A stretch of DNA of 64,000 nt from Cognatishimia activa. Lineage in GTDB: Bacteria > Pseudomonadota > Alphaproteobacteria > Rhodobacterales > Rhodobacteraceae. Positions within the stretch are counted from its first letter, which is position 1. Each line of letters begins with the position of its first letter. The notes below the pieces were generated by a model. That model ran no database searches and was not told the DNA's origin. It worked only from the letters and a program-made list of their open reading frames with translations. Position numbers and translations under genes: made by a program. The DNA lies in contig NZ_CP096147.1 of assembly GCF_026016445.1 (NCBI RefSeq), positions 2,516,501-2,580,500 of the forward strand, given 5' to 3'. Shown one piece after another: positions 1 through 8,763 of this stretch.

Positions 1-874
1 CCAGTGCGCCCTGCGCCAACACCACCTGTTTTGCGCGCACACGCCACATACGTTCGCGCGGGGTTTCGTCGGGCAGAGATTCCATGTGATCTGTCAGCTT
101 CTGACAGAGACCGATCATGTTCTGGTGATAGTACCCAATCGCAGTGGTACGGGTCATGATCTTGACGCCCAGCGCGGTCAACGCTGCCTTTTCAGCATCA
201 ATCCAATCCCAGGCTGCGGAACCATCAATGACGGCCTGAGGCTCCGAGAGAAGGCTGCCACCCAGCTCTGAATTTTCATCCACGATGACGACTTTCAAAC
301 CGTCCACTGCCGCAGCTTTCGCTGCGGCAAGACCTGTCGGTCCAGCCCCCACAATCAACACATCGCAATGCAGATACCGCGAAGCGTAGTGATCTGGGTC
401 TTCCTCGGTCGGAGACACACCCAATCCAGCCGCCGCGCGAATGAACGGCTCATAAACCTTGTGCCAAAAGTTCTTCGGCCACATGAAGGTCTTGTAATAA
501 AACCCTGCCGAAAACAGCATGTAGGCCGCGTCATTCACCGCGCCGACATCAAACTTCAAGCTTGGGTATTTGTTTTGAGAGGTGGTTTCGAGCCCCTCCC
601 AAATCTCCTGCACGGTAGCACGGGTATTCGGTTCAAAACGCCCCGGACCACGCCGCGTCCCGATCAGGGCATTTGGCTCCTCAGAGCCAGCAGCAACCGG
701 TCCTCGTGGGCGGTGGTACTTAAACGAGCGGCCCATAAGATGCACGCCATTGGCCAAAAGCGCTGAAGCAACGGTATCCCCTTCAAACCCTCTGAAGGTT
801 TTGCCGTCAAAGCTGAAGCTTACAGGTTTCGCAGGATTCACCCGGCCTTTGCCGGCCACACGGTAGTTGCTCAT
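1..874 (-). CDS. soxA: Sarcosine oxidase alpha subunit, N-terminal part (cut by window edge)
   Basis: The alpha subunit of heterotetrameric sarcosine oxidase, which oxidatively demethylates sarcosine to glycine and passes the one-carbon unit to tetrahydrofolate. About 291 residues are visible; the C-terminal part lies left of the window. Residues 1-95 form a ferredoxin-like (Fer2_4-type) module with the family phrase SFKYHRPRG, and a dinucleotide-binding GAGPTGLAAA motif follows near residue 180. The ATG at 874-872 overlaps the soxD stop by 4 bases, which indicates translational coupling in a soxBDA order. A soxG gene would be expected next, outside the window. Confidence 0.93.
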   Translation of the reverse strand, partial: MSNYRVAGKGRVNPAKPVSFSFDGKTFRGFEGDTVASALLANGVHLMGRSFKYHRPRGPVAAGSEEPNALIGTRRGPGRFEPNTRATVQEIWEGLETTSQNKYPSLKFDVGAVNDAAYMLFSAGFYYKTFMWPKNFWHKVYEPFIRAAAGLGVSPTEEDPDHYASRYLHCDVLIVGAGPTGLAAAKAAAVDGLKVVIVDENSELGGSLLSEPQAVIDGSAAWDWIDAEKAALTALGVKIMTRTTAIGYYHQNMIGLCQKLTDHMESLPDETPRERMWRVRAKQVVLAQGAL

Positions 875-1176
875 CGATCCAACTCCGCCATTAGTTTTTC
901 AAGATCGGGCTTCGGCTCACCTGCTTTGTAGGTGATCAGGAATTTATCCGAGACCGTGTCGCGAACTGCATTGAAGAACCGCCCGCACCCATGAATATGG
1001 CGCCAACGTTCAAAATGCAGACCTTTCACATTTGCACGGATAAAGAGGAATTTCTCCCATTCTTCATCGCTAAGCTCAGAGGGGTTTTCAGGACGCACAA
1101 TATGCGCCTCGCCTGCATAGGCGAATTCAGCCTCTGGCAGGAGTTCATCACAGTAAGGGCAATGGATCAGTAGCAT
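871..1176 (-). CDS. soxD: Sarcosine oxidase delta subunit
   Basis: Small structural subunit of heterotetrameric sarcosine oxidase, 101 residues as usual for the family. It carries the zinc ligand pattern of SoxD: Cys6 and Cys9 in HCPYC, then His60 and Cys64 in HIHGCG. The N-terminus MLLIHCPYC is the standard family start, so the start at 1176 is secure even though it lies inside the end of soxB (29-base overlap). It overlaps soxA by 4 bases. Expected in the cytoplasm in complex with SoxA, SoxB and SoxG. Confidence 0.95.
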   Translation of the reverse strand: MLLIHCPYCDELLPEAEFAYAGEAHIVRPENPSELSDEEWEKFLFIRANVKGLHFERWRHIHGCGRFFNAVRDTVSDKFLITYKAGEPKPDLEKLMAELDR

Positions 1177-2440
1177 TTTGATCTCCCTTGTGAGCTACGG
1201 CGGCAGCAGCCGCTTCGTCGATTAGGCGCCCGGTGCGGAAACGCTCCATGGTGAATGGTGCGTTGATCGGGTGCGGTTCATTTTTGGCGATGGTCCAAGC
1301 GAAGGTATGGGCAGACCCAGGTGTGGCTTTAAAGCCGCCAGTACCCCAGCCACAGTTGACGTAGAGCCCTTCGACAGGAGTTTTGGAAATGATTGCGGAG
1401 CGGTCAGGTGTCACGTCCACAATCCCACCCCATTTCCGCAGCATGCGCATGCGGTTGAAAATAGGGAAAATCTCAGAGATCGCAGCGACTGTATGCTCGA
1501 TCAAAGGCAGGCCGCCTCGCTGGCTATAGCTGGTGTATTGATCGGTTCCCGATCCGATCACCAATTCGCCTTTGTCGGACTGGCTGATGTAGGCATGCAC
1601 CGCATTAGACATCACCACGCACGGGAAGATCGGTTTCACCGGTTCACTAACCAGCGCCTGCAACGGATAGCTTTCAAGCGGCAACTGGACATCAGCGGTT
1701 TGCATCACCACCGATGTGTGACCCGCAGCGGAAACGCCTACTTTCTTGGCTTTGATAAAGCCCTTCGCCGTTTCCACACCGGCAACTGACCCGTCTGCGT
1801 TGCGCCGAATAGCCGTTACTGGGCAATTCTGGATGATATCCACACCCCGCATCGCCGCGCCGCGCGCATAACCCCACGCAACCGCATCATGCCGAGCTGT
1901 TCCGGCACGTTCCTGAAGCGCTCCACCCATCACCGGGTAACGTGCGTTCTTGGAAATGCTGAGAGGCGGGCAGTATTCTTTACACTCTTCAGGAGTGAGC
2001 CAACGGTTATCCACCCCGTTAAGACGGTTTGCGTGCACATGCCGCTTAAAGCTCTGAACATCGTGCACATTGTGCGCCAGCATCAAAACCCCGCGACGGG
2101 AATACATGACGTTGTAGTTCAAATCCTGGCTGAGGTTCTCCCATAGATCGACTGCGTGATCATAAAGCCGCGCGCTTTCATCATAGAGATAGTTGGACCG
2201 GATAATCGTCGTGTTACGGCCGGTGTTCCCACCGCCAAGCCAGCCTTTATCGATCACAGCGATATTGGTGATGCCATGTTCCTTGGCAAGATAATAAGCC
2301 GCCCCAAGCCCGTGCCCTCCGGCACCGACAATGATGACATCGTATTCATCTTTGGGCTGGCTATCGGGCCATTGCTCGGTCCAATTTTTGTGACCACCCA
2401 AAGTATGTTTCAGCAGTGAAAGAGCACTAAAGCGAGACAT
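1148..2440 (-). CDS. soxB: Sarcosine oxidase beta subunit
   Basis: Catalytic FAD/FMN subunit of heterotetrameric sarcosine oxidase, 430 residues. The Rossmann FAD motif GAGGHGLGAA is at about residues 39-48. His184 in GTARHDAV is in the position expected for the histidine that covalently holds FMN in this family. The family usually ends shortly after the RTGRLIDEAAAAAVAH stretch; here about 14 more residues run into soxD, giving a 29-base overlap. The gene lies 107 bases downstream of an IclR gene on the same strand, so it may have its own promoter or be read through from it. Confidence 0.94.
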   Translation of the reverse strand: MSRFSALSLLKHTLGGHKNWTEQWPDSQPKDEYDVIIVGAGGHGLGAAYYLAKEHGITNIAVIDKGWLGGGNTGRNTTIIRSNYLYDESARLYDHAVDLWENLSQDLNYNVMYSRRGVLMLAHNVHDVQSFKRHVHANRLNGVDNRWLTPEECKEYCPPLSISKNARYPVMGGALQERAGTARHDAVAWGYARGAAMRGVDIIQNCPVTAIRRNADGSVAGVETAKGFIKAKKVGVSAAGHTSVVMQTADVQLPLESYPLQALVSEPVKPIFPCVVMSNAVHAYISQSDKGELVIGSGTDQYTSYSQRGGLPLIEHTVAAISEIFPIFNRMRMLRKWGGIVDVTPDRSAIISKTPVEGLYVNCGWGTGGFKATPGSAHTFAWTIAKNEPHPINAPFTMERFRTGRLIDEAAAAAVAHKGDQNATDPLPLL

Positions 2441-2547
2441 GGTCCGACCCGTTCGTTCGCGAAATTGAAGATGATTGAGACTAGATCAAATGCGAAACAT
2501 CAGTCGGAATATTTGCGTCACACAAAGAGTAAAATCTCGCCATGCAA

Positions 2548-3216
2548 TCAGACGGGCAGTGAACCAGCGACCTCTTCAAGAACAGGGACCGCACGCTCAC
2601 GCGCCTCGCGATCAAATCGGCTGCGTACACCAGAAATGGCCAAGGCACCCAACAGGTCTCCGGAACTCGAAAACACAGGGGTCGCGATCGAGGAAATGTC
2701 AGGCATGGTCTCTGCTACTGAATGCGCTGTCCCGCGGGCGTTTAACTCACCTGCCCTGCCCGTTTCTTCACCTGAAAAATGTCGCAAAACCAACCCCGAT
2801 GCCCCGGAGGTCAGGTTTAGGCGAATTCCCTCCTCCGCATGAAATCGAACAGCACTCGGAGAGTTTTCGCGATAAAGACACACTCTTTGATCACCTGCCC
2901 GAACATAAAATGACGCCGTCTCCCCAGAAAACTCCACAAGTTTGCGAAGGCTCGGCTTCACGACATCTCGGCTAAGGAATTCTTTTCGAAACAGAAGACC
3001 AAGTTGCCACACGCTAGGCCCAACGCTGAACTTGCCGGTATTATCGCGGCGGATAAATCCATACAGCGTCATCGAATTCGTAAGACGCAGCACTGTGCTT
3101 TTGTGCAGCCCTGTTTCATGCGCCAACTCGGTCAAAGTCAACTTAGGCGTCTCGGTTGTGAACGCCAAAAGTATCGACATCGCGCGCTCAACGGATTCTG
3201 TACGAGTTGCCACCAC
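2548..3216 (-). CDS. IclR-family transcriptional regulator
   Basis: DNA-binding regulator of 222 residues, a little short for the family (about 250). The N-terminal winged helix-turn-helix spans roughly residues 8-65 (TLTELAHETGLHKSTVLRLTN); an IclR effector domain follows, with the typical ATPVFSSSGDLLGALAISG stretch near the C-terminus. The start is GTG, preceded by GGGAG at good spacing. It is divergent from the AtuA/DUF4387 pair and upstream of soxBDA in the same direction, so either could be a target. An inverted repeat lies in the shared upstream region at 3354-3372. The effector is not predictable from sequence. Confidence 0.92.
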   Translation of the reverse strand: MVATRTESVERAMSILLAFTTETPKLTLTELAHETGLHKSTVLRLTNSMTLYGFIRRDNTGKFSVGPSVWQLGLLFRKEFLSRDVVKPSLRKLVEFSGETASFYVRAGDQRVCLYRENSPSAVRFHAEEGIRLNLTSGASGLVLRHFSGEETGRAGELNARGTAHSVAETMPDISSIATPVFSSSGDLLGALAISGVRSRFDREARERAVPVLEEVAGSLPV

Positions 3217-3353
3217 CTGTTCTCCCAGATGAAACTTAGTTGGGTTCTTGTTGCATTTTAGATGCCCAATTGTCTAGGTGTGCAGCAACGGCCCGGCGGA
3301 TGAAATCTGCAAAACGCACCTCCAAATGGCCGAAAAGATCACTCGCATAATAG

Positions 3354-3372
3354 GCGAACAAACACTGTTCGC
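3354..3372. promoter_or_regulatory. Inverted repeat, candidate IclR operator
   Basis: Perfect 7-base arms GCGAACA / TGTTCGC around a 5-base centre (AACAC), ending 21 bases before the ATG of the AtuA-family gene, within the intergenic region shared with the divergent iclR gene. The size and symmetry fit an IclR-type operator. The binding protein is inferred from position only. Confidence 0.5.
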
Positions 3373-3393
3373 GGTTAAGCATATGAGAATGAC

Positions 3394-4743
3394 ATGACAA
3401 AAATTTTGATCCCTTCTGGCGCTTTGGGACTCGGTTACCATCGAGAAGCATTGGCGCGCGGCGTGGCAGAGAAACCTGATCTCATTGCCATTGATGGCGG
3501 CTCTACAGACAGTGGCCCGCATTACCTTGGAACCGGCACCTCCAAGTACTCTCGCAATTCCACAAAAGCGGAATGGCGCGAGTTGATGGCGGCTCGCGCC
3601 GAAGCAGGCGTTCCGCTTGTGATTGGCACAGCTGGCACTTGCGGCGCGGATGATGCTGTGGATTGGCTGATCGATATCACCAAGGAAATCGCGGCCGAGA
3701 ATGGTGAGGCACTAAAAATCGCCGTTCTGAAATCCGGTCAAAACAGTGTTGATGTTATCAACGCTCTAGAAAGTGGGCGTGTTCACCCGCTGGAACCGGC
3801 GTTTGATATCGACCCTGAGCTACTCTCCTCTTGCAGCAACATCGTAGCCTTGGCTGGGGCAGAGCATATCCAAGCCGCGCTTGAAACAGGTGCCGACATT
3901 GTCATTGCGGGCCGAACGACAGACACCGCCATTATTGCCGCGCTACCATTGGCCAACGGTTGTAACGCTGGCGGTGCGTGGCATGGTGCCAAAATCGGAG
4001 AATGCGGGGCGCTTGCAACCACTGATCCGAACTCCGGCACCATCATGATTGAATTCGACGCCGAAGGCTTCACCATCACACCAATGGGTGAAAAGGCACG
4101 GGCCACGCCATACACAGTGTCGGCTCACATGCTTTACGAAAACTCCAATCCGTTCCAACTTTACGAGCCCGGTGGTCACCTTGACGTCACCGAGGCCCAT
4201 TATGAGGCGTTGGATGATCAGCGCGTCCGGGTGACTGGCAGTCGTTGGATTGAGAGCGACACTTACACGGTCAAACTAGAGGGTGCGAAAAGCGCTGGAT
4301 TTCAAACGGTTTCAATCGCGCTGGTTCGAGAACCGAAATACGTGGAACGCGTGCGGGAATGGGTGGATGACATTCAGGAGAAGTGCACTGAAAAAGCTCA
4401 GACGCGCGTTGGCGGTGAATTTGAACTAGAACTCCGCCTAATTGGCGCAGACGCGACCCTTGGCCCATTGGATCAAGGCGCGCGCATGGGCTCCGAAGTT
4501 GGGGTCATGGGTATTGTCACAGCACCAACCGAAGCCATGGCGCGCGAAGTTGCAAAAATCCTAAACCCATATCTTTTGCATCACCCACTGCCCGAAGATG
4601 AAGATATGCCGACCTTTGCCTTCCCATTCTCTCCAACCGAGATGGCGCGAGGCGAAGTCTGTGAATTCTGCCTCAACCACATCATGGAATTGGATCAGCC
4701 AATGGATGGCTTCCACCTCAGCACAATCGAGATCGCCGCATGA
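3394..4743 (+). CDS. AtuA-family (DUF1446) protein, function unknown
   Basis: 449-residue protein of the DUF1446/acyclic terpene utilisation AtuA family. Visible family features are the N-terminal IPSGALGLGYHREAL stretch, the glycine-rich GGSTDSGPHYLGTG at about residues 35-48 and the VIAGRTTDTAII segment in the middle. AtuA was named from citronellol/geraniol catabolism, but most members are uncharacterised and no other Atu genes are here, so terpene use should not be assumed. The stop overlaps the start of the DUF4387 gene by 4 bases; these two families often pair and probably act together. The gene is divergent from iclR. Confidence 0.85.
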   Translation: MTKILIPSGALGLGYHREALARGVAEKPDLIAIDGGSTDSGPHYLGTGTSKYSRNSTKAEWRELMAARAEAGVPLVIGTAGTCGADDAVDWLIDITKEIAAENGEALKIAVLKSGQNSVDVINALESGRVHPLEPAFDIDPELLSSCSNIVALAGAEHIQAALETGADIVIAGRTTDTAIIAALPLANGCNAGGAWHGAKIGECGALATTDPNSGTIMIEFDAEGFTITPMGEKARATPYTVSAHMLYENSNPFQLYEPGGHLDVTEAHYEALDDQRVRVTGSRWIESDTYTVKLEGAKSAGFQTVSIALVREPKYVERVREWVDDIQEKCTEKAQTRVGGEFELELRLIGADATLGPLDQGARMGSEVGVMGIVTAPTEAMAREVAKILNPYLLHHPLPEDEDMPTFAFPFSPTEMARGEVCEFCLNHIMELDQPMDGFHLSTIEIAA

Positions 4744-5039
4744 CCAAGCTTTCTGACATTGCGAAAAAGATCCGCTCCAAGAATGCGGGACCTTTTTGGC
4801 TGACCATCGATGTTTTCTGCGACACCGCAGAGGCCTATCAGAAGGTCGTAAATACCCTGGATGTAACGCGACTAGCGGATGTGCTTCAGGCCGATCCTGC
4901 CACGCTGAAACGGTTTGAAATCTCTGACCTCAATGTGGTGAAAATCAGCATTCCACGTCCCGCAATTCAGGGGACGCGCCAAGACCGTGACATGCATGGC
5001 GCATCCTTTGCGAATATTCTGGCAGAGCTTGAGGTCTGA
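4740..5039 (+). CDS. DUF4387 protein, partner of the AtuA-family protein
   Basis: 99-residue soluble protein of family DUF4387, recognised by the opening LSDIAKKIRSKNAGPFWLTIDVF and the late NVVKISIPRP motif. It overlaps the upstream AtuA-family gene by 4 bases (ATGA), which suggests coupled translation and a two-protein unit. The family has no established biochemical role that I know of. The gene ends 84 bases before the convergent tmoW stop; the hairpin between them has its T-run on the minus strand and so serves tmoW. Confidence 0.85.
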   Translation: MTKLSDIAKKIRSKNAGPFWLTIDVFCDTAEAYQKVVNTLDVTRLADVLQADPATLKRFEISDLNVVKISIPRPAIQGTRQDRDMHGASFANILAELEV

Positions 5040-5076
5040 ACTAACTTCAAGGTTTTTCATCATCTGCCATCTAAGC

Positions 5077-5102
5077 AAAAAAAGGGCGCCAACAGGCGCC
5101 CT
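5077..5102 (-). terminator. Rho-independent terminator of the tmo operon
   Basis: GGGCGCC/GGCGCCC stem (8 pairs with the flanking A-T) and a 4-base loop; read on the minus strand the stem is followed by seven T residues. It sits 22 bases past the tmoW stop. Confidence 0.85.
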
Positions 5103-5123
5103 AGTTCGTTAATCTTTGGGAGA

Positions 5124-6632
5124 TTATTTTTTGCCTGCGACTATCCGGTCAAGGATCAATGCGCAGAATAGAATGGCCAAACCGGCCAGAATCCCTTGTC
5201 CTGCTGCCGCATATTGCAGCGCTTCCAGAACATCTTCGCCCAGACCTTTCGCACCAATCAGCGAGGCCACAACAACCATCGCAAGGGAAAGGAGGATCGT
5301 TTGGTTCACTCCGGCCATGATCGTGTTGCGGGCCAGAGGCAGATCCACACGCCACAGCAGGTAGCGAGGGGTCGCACCGAAGGCCAAAGCGGCTTCACGC
5401 ACGGTCTCCGGGACCTGCTGCAAACCAAGGACCGTAAAGCGGATCACAGGAGGTGAACCGAAGATCATGGTCGCAACCACACCTGCCGGCTTACCGGAAC
5501 CGATGAAGGCCACAACCGGGATCAGATAAACAAAGGACGGCATGGACTGCATGAAGTCCAAGATTGGTCGGATGATCGCATAGACCTTTGGGCGACGGGC
5601 ACAATAGATGCCCAGCGGAATACCCAGCGTGATCGAGATCAGCGCCGCGGCCCCCAGGAGCGCGATGGTGGTCATCGCTTTTTCCCAGAAGTCCAACAGA
5701 CCTAAGTATGCCAGCGCTGCACCTGTGAAGATCGCAACACGTGCACCGGCAGATAGGTAAGCCAGCATGACGATCACAAAGGCAACAACCGGCCAAGGCG
5801 TATCCACAAGCACCACTTCGATCCAGTCAAGCAGCGTCCGCATGCCGAAGGTCAGGCTGTCAAAGAAGCCACGACCGTGCAGCTTGGTCCAGTCAAAGCC
5901 CGCTTGCACACCGTCACCAACATTCAAGCGCCAGTTTCGATCCGTTGGGAAAGTCGACAGAATAGCGAATGCATCTGGCTGCGCGAATTTGATGCTGGTC
6001 AGAACCACAACGCCAAACGTCAGAACCGCAGAGATGATCATCCGCATTTGCGACCAACCGCTGTTCACACTGCGATCAGAGCGCCACTTGGCGAATTGCA
6101 TTTCCAAGGTCCAGTTGGCGGTCGCGGCCTGCAGGAATTTAAACCCAGCAAGAAGCACGATACCCACGATCAAAAAATAGGTGCCGGTATTGTCCGCAGA
6201 AATCGCTGCTTGTTGCGCATTGGCTAAAGCACCTTCTAGACTTTCGGCAGCGCGCTTCAGCGACTCCAGCGAAGAGGCTCCCGATTTCTCAGCCGCCTCG
6301 ATCTGTTGGCGGCGCAGCTCCAATGTTTGTGCGATTTGGTCCGCTCGTTCTCGGAAGTCACGACCAAGATCGCCAAAGAGGCCCAAACCGATCTGGATAT
6401 AGGCCATGGTTTCCAAAAGCAGGAAACCCAGCATCCAGTTCCAAAGGCCACGCGCGCCAAACCAAACTGGTCCAAGAAGACCTGCAACCCAGTTCAGTGT
6501 GAAGCGATAGCCGGGGGCCTGCATCATGAAGCCAAAGGTTTCTTTGTAATATGCTTCGCTGCTGCCAACGAATTGGCCGATCAGCCCATTCAGACGCTCA
6601 GCGGTTTCAGGCTTGATATCTTGATTGCTCAT
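5124..6632 (-). CDS. tmoW: TMAO ABC transporter permease (ProW type)
   Basis: Inner-membrane permease of a quaternary/methylated amine importer, 502 residues. The C-terminal half is a BPD_transp_1 domain with the EAA-like coupling segment AALAFGATPRYLLWRVDLP. The N-terminal half has extra membrane segments and a charged, coiled-coil-prone stretch at about residues 90-145 (RERADQIAQTLELRRQQIEAAE). It lies 11 bases after tmoV. Sequence alone fits a betaine/proline permease; the TMAO assignment comes from linkage with tdm and tmoX, the arrangement known for roseobacter TmoXVW. Confidence 0.88.
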   Translation of the reverse strand: MSNQDIKPETAERLNGLIGQFVGSSEAYYKETFGFMMQAPGYRFTLNWVAGLLGPVWFGARGLWNWMLGFLLLETMAYIQIGLGLFGDLGRDFRERADQIAQTLELRRQQIEAAEKSGASSLESLKRAAESLEGALANAQQAAISADNTGTYFLIVGIVLLAGFKFLQAATANWTLEMQFAKWRSDRSVNSGWSQMRMIISAVLTFGVVVLTSIKFAQPDAFAILSTFPTDRNWRLNVGDGVQAGFDWTKLHGRGFFDSLTFGMRTLLDWIEVVLVDTPWPVVAFVIVMLAYLSAGARVAIFTGAALAYLGLLDFWEKAMTTIALLGAAALISITLGIPLGIYCARRPKVYAIIRPILDFMQSMPSFVYLIPVVAFIGSGKPAGVVATMIFGSPPVIRFTVLGLQQVPETVREAALAFGATPRYLLWRVDLPLARNTIMAGVNQTILLSLAMVVVASLIGAKGLGEDVLEALQYAAAGQGILAGLAILFCALILDRIVAGKK

Positions 6633-6643
6633 GATCGATCCCC

Positions 6644-7696
6644 TTACGCCTGGCTATCTTGAATTGCGCGGATCAGACCCGCACGGTTTATCACACCAAC
6701 CGTTTTGTGGTCGGCATCAGTCACGGCAACAATTCCGTGACCTTCCACGCAAAGGTTCATGAGATCACTCAGGTCCATATCCGGTCGCGCCTTCTGAGCA
6801 TCTCCTGGAAGATCCCCGTGTTTGGCCTGGAATTCATCCACCGGCTGCATCACTGAATGCGCGAAGATCATGTTGAGCTTGGAAATACCCGCCACAAAGT
6901 CCGACACATATTCATCTGCTGGGTTCAGAATGATCTCTTCAGGTGTACCAATCTGCACGATACGACCATCCTTCATGATAGCGATACGGTGACCAATACG
7001 GATCGCCTCATCCAAGTCGTGCGTGATGAACATGGTTGTCTTTTTCAAGCGGTTGGACAGCTCCATGAACTGGTCCTGCAGCTGTTTACGGATCAGCGGG
7101 TCAAGCGCAGAAAATGGCTCGTCCATCAGCAGGATTTCTGGATCAGAGGCAATCGCACGGGCCAGACCCACACGCTGCTGCATACCACCGGATAGTTCAT
7201 GGGCGTATTTGTCTTCCCAGCCGGTCAGCTCCACCAGTTCAAGCACTCGATCCGCTTCTTCCCAACGGCGTGCTTTGCCTGTACCGCGGATTTCCAGCGG
7301 CATCGCCACGTTGTCGCGCACGGTACGGTGCGGCATCAGTCCGAAGTTCTGGAAGACCATCGCAACCCGACGGTTGCGCAAGTCACGCAGACCTTCTGGG
7401 TTCAACCCCATCACGTCTTCGCCGCCAAGATAGATGTGACCATCGGTCGGTTCCAAAAGGCGGTTCACGTGACGAACAAGCGTCGACTTGCCCGAGCCCG
7501 ACAGACCCATTACGCAGAACAATTCGCCTTTTTCAATTTCAAAGCTCGCGTCGGCCACACCGACCACGCAGTTAAAGCGTTCGAGCACTTCGGCCTTACC
7601 CAGACCTTCGGCGTGGATGGCCTTCAACGCTTCTTTTGAGCGGTCGCCAAACACTTTCCAGACGCCTTTGGCGTCAATTGCAATTTCTTTATCCAT
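6644..7696 (-). CDS. tmoV: TMAO ABC transporter ATP-binding protein
   Basis: ATPase that energises import with TmoW, 350 residues. Walker A GLSGSGKST is at 64-72, the signature LSGGMQQR and Walker B ILLMDEP follow, and then the switch histidine in FITHDLDEA. The C-terminal 70 residues resemble one CBS repeat, as in ProV-type ATPases that sense ionic strength or cyclic dinucleotides. A long insert-like N-terminus (residues 1-45) precedes the core, as in other ProV proteins. It is separated from tmoX by 73 bases holding a strong hairpin. Confidence 0.9.
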   Translation of the reverse strand: MDKEIAIDAKGVWKVFGDRSKEALKAIHAEGLGKAEVLERFNCVVGVADASFEIEKGELFCVMGLSGSGKSTLVRHVNRLLEPTDGHIYLGGEDVMGLNPEGLRDLRNRRVAMVFQNFGLMPHRTVRDNVAMPLEIRGTGKARRWEEADRVLELVELTGWEDKYAHELSGGMQQRVGLARAIASDPEILLMDEPFSALDPLIRKQLQDQFMELSNRLKKTTMFITHDLDEAIRIGHRIAIMKDGRIVQIGTPEEIILNPADEYVSDFVAGISKLNMIFAHSVMQPVDEFQAKHGDLPGDAQKARPDMDLSDLMNLCVEGHGIVAVTDADHKTVGVINRAGLIRAIQDSQA

Positions 7697-7721
7697 CCCA
7701 TCCCCGCGGAGAAACGTTGTT

Positions 7722-7745
7722 CCTCGGCGGCAATTGCCGCCGAGG
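7722..7745 (-). promoter_or_regulatory. Perfect 24-base palindrome (mRNA hairpin) between tmoX and tmoV
   Basis: A 10-base stem CCTCGGCGGC closed by an AATT loop, perfectly self-complementary. No T-run follows on the minus strand, so it looks like an mRNA-stabilising or processing hairpin rather than a terminator. It lies just after the tmoX stop, where a hairpin could protect the tmoX message and keep the binding protein in excess. Confidence 0.7.
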
Positions 7746-7769
7746 TATTATTGATGAAAACGAGAGCCC

Positions 7770-8732
7770 TTAGCTCAGGCCAAGCCAGCCATCGACGATG
7801 TCACCGTTGTTTTCGATCCACTCGGAAACAACCTCATTGATGTCACCACCCTGAACCACAACTTTGTAGGTCAGCTCAGACAGGGACTGCGCGCTCATGT
7901 CGATGTTTGCCAGGAAGGACGCTGCTGCCGGGTTCCGCTCATTCAGAGAGTTGGAATATGCAACAGTCACGGTTTTCACAGGCTCACCTGTGTCCACGCG
8001 GGACTTGTTGTACCAGTCTGCGTCTTGGTCAGGCTGAACCATTTTGTAGGTATTCGGATCGTTTTCTGGCTCTTCTAGGATGGTCACAGGATACAGCGCG
8101 TGTACGTAATGTGGGGCATAGCAATAAAATGCTGCACCTTTCTTTTGGTCAACCAGATCCTTCAAACGAGAGTAGAACACTGTTTCGTCTTCGGTGGTTG
8201 GCTCAAGGAAGGTTTCAATACCGTAGTCACGCACACGAACTTTAAATGTGTTTGTAGACGCCCAACCTGACGCACCGACCCAAACTTCGCCTTTGCCATC
8301 ACCATCGGAGTCAAAGAGATCTTGTGCTGTCGGAGTCGCAAGATCGTAGATGGATTTAATGTTGTGCTCTTCAACCATGTAGTTTGGAACACAGATACCC
8401 GCGCGCCCTTCATAAGAACCAGCAGACAGGGACACGGTGCCCTTTTCGTCTACATATTCGTTTGTGAAGGAAGACTGGTTTGGCAGCCAAACATCTGGGT
8501 GCACGTCGATGTCACCACGACCGCCATCCATGGACGCGAAGATAACCGCGTTCGCGCCAGGTGCATAACCCGCTTCGCCACCAAGGCGTGTCTCAATGAT
8601 CTGGCCAATAATGCGGCTCATGATTTTCGCACCTGGCCAGCTTGGCTCGCCCACCATGACTTTATCCTGAGCCATGGCACCGGTTGTACCGATTGCCATT
8701 GCCAGAGTTGCTGTAAATACTAGTTTTTTCAT
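7770..8732 (-). CDS. tmoX: TMAO-binding periplasmic protein
   Basis: Periplasmic solute-binding protein of an OpuAC/ProX-type importer, 320 residues. A signal peptide is clear (basic MKK start, hydrophobic stretch, cleavage after GAMA). The mature part has the OpuAC-like opening VMVGEPSWPGAKIMSRI and the GGRGDIDVHPDVWLPNQ segment, with several tryptophans of the kind that cage methylated nitrogen. It is 31 bases downstream of tdm. Betaine or choline cannot be excluded from sequence alone; linkage to tdm makes TMAO the best call. Confidence 0.9.
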   Translation of the reverse strand: MKKLVFTATLAMAIGTTGAMAQDKVMVGEPSWPGAKIMSRIIGQIIETRLGGEAGYAPGANAVIFASMDGGRGDIDVHPDVWLPNQSSFTNEYVDEKGTVSLSAGSYEGRAGICVPNYMVEEHNIKSIYDLATPTAQDLFDSDGDGKGEVWVGASGWASTNTFKVRVRDYGIETFLEPTTEDETVFYSRLKDLVDQKKGAAFYCYAPHYVHALYPVTILEEPENDPNTYKMVQPDQDADWYNKSRVDTGEPVKTVTVAYSNSLNERNPAAASFLANIDMSAQSLSELTYKVVVQGGDINEVVSEWIENNGDIVDGWLGLS

Positions 8733-8763
8733 ACCTTTTTCTCCCGTTGGTGTTTGTATGAGC

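Noticed and set aside
1271..1789. 172-codon plus-strand open frame
   Set aside because: Antisense to soxB, without family features or a ribosome site.
2456..2463. TTCGCGAA palindrome upstream of soxB as an IclR site
   Set aside because: Too short and only distantly like the repeat at 3354-3372; not reported as an operator.
3394..5039. Terpene (citronellol/geraniol) degradation operon
   Set aside because: Only an AtuA-family protein is present; no acyl-CoA carboxylase or other Atu genes.
5124..8732. Glycine betaine/choline transporter proXWV
   Set aside because: Possible from sequence alone, but direct linkage to tdm in the known roseobacter arrangement favours TMAO.
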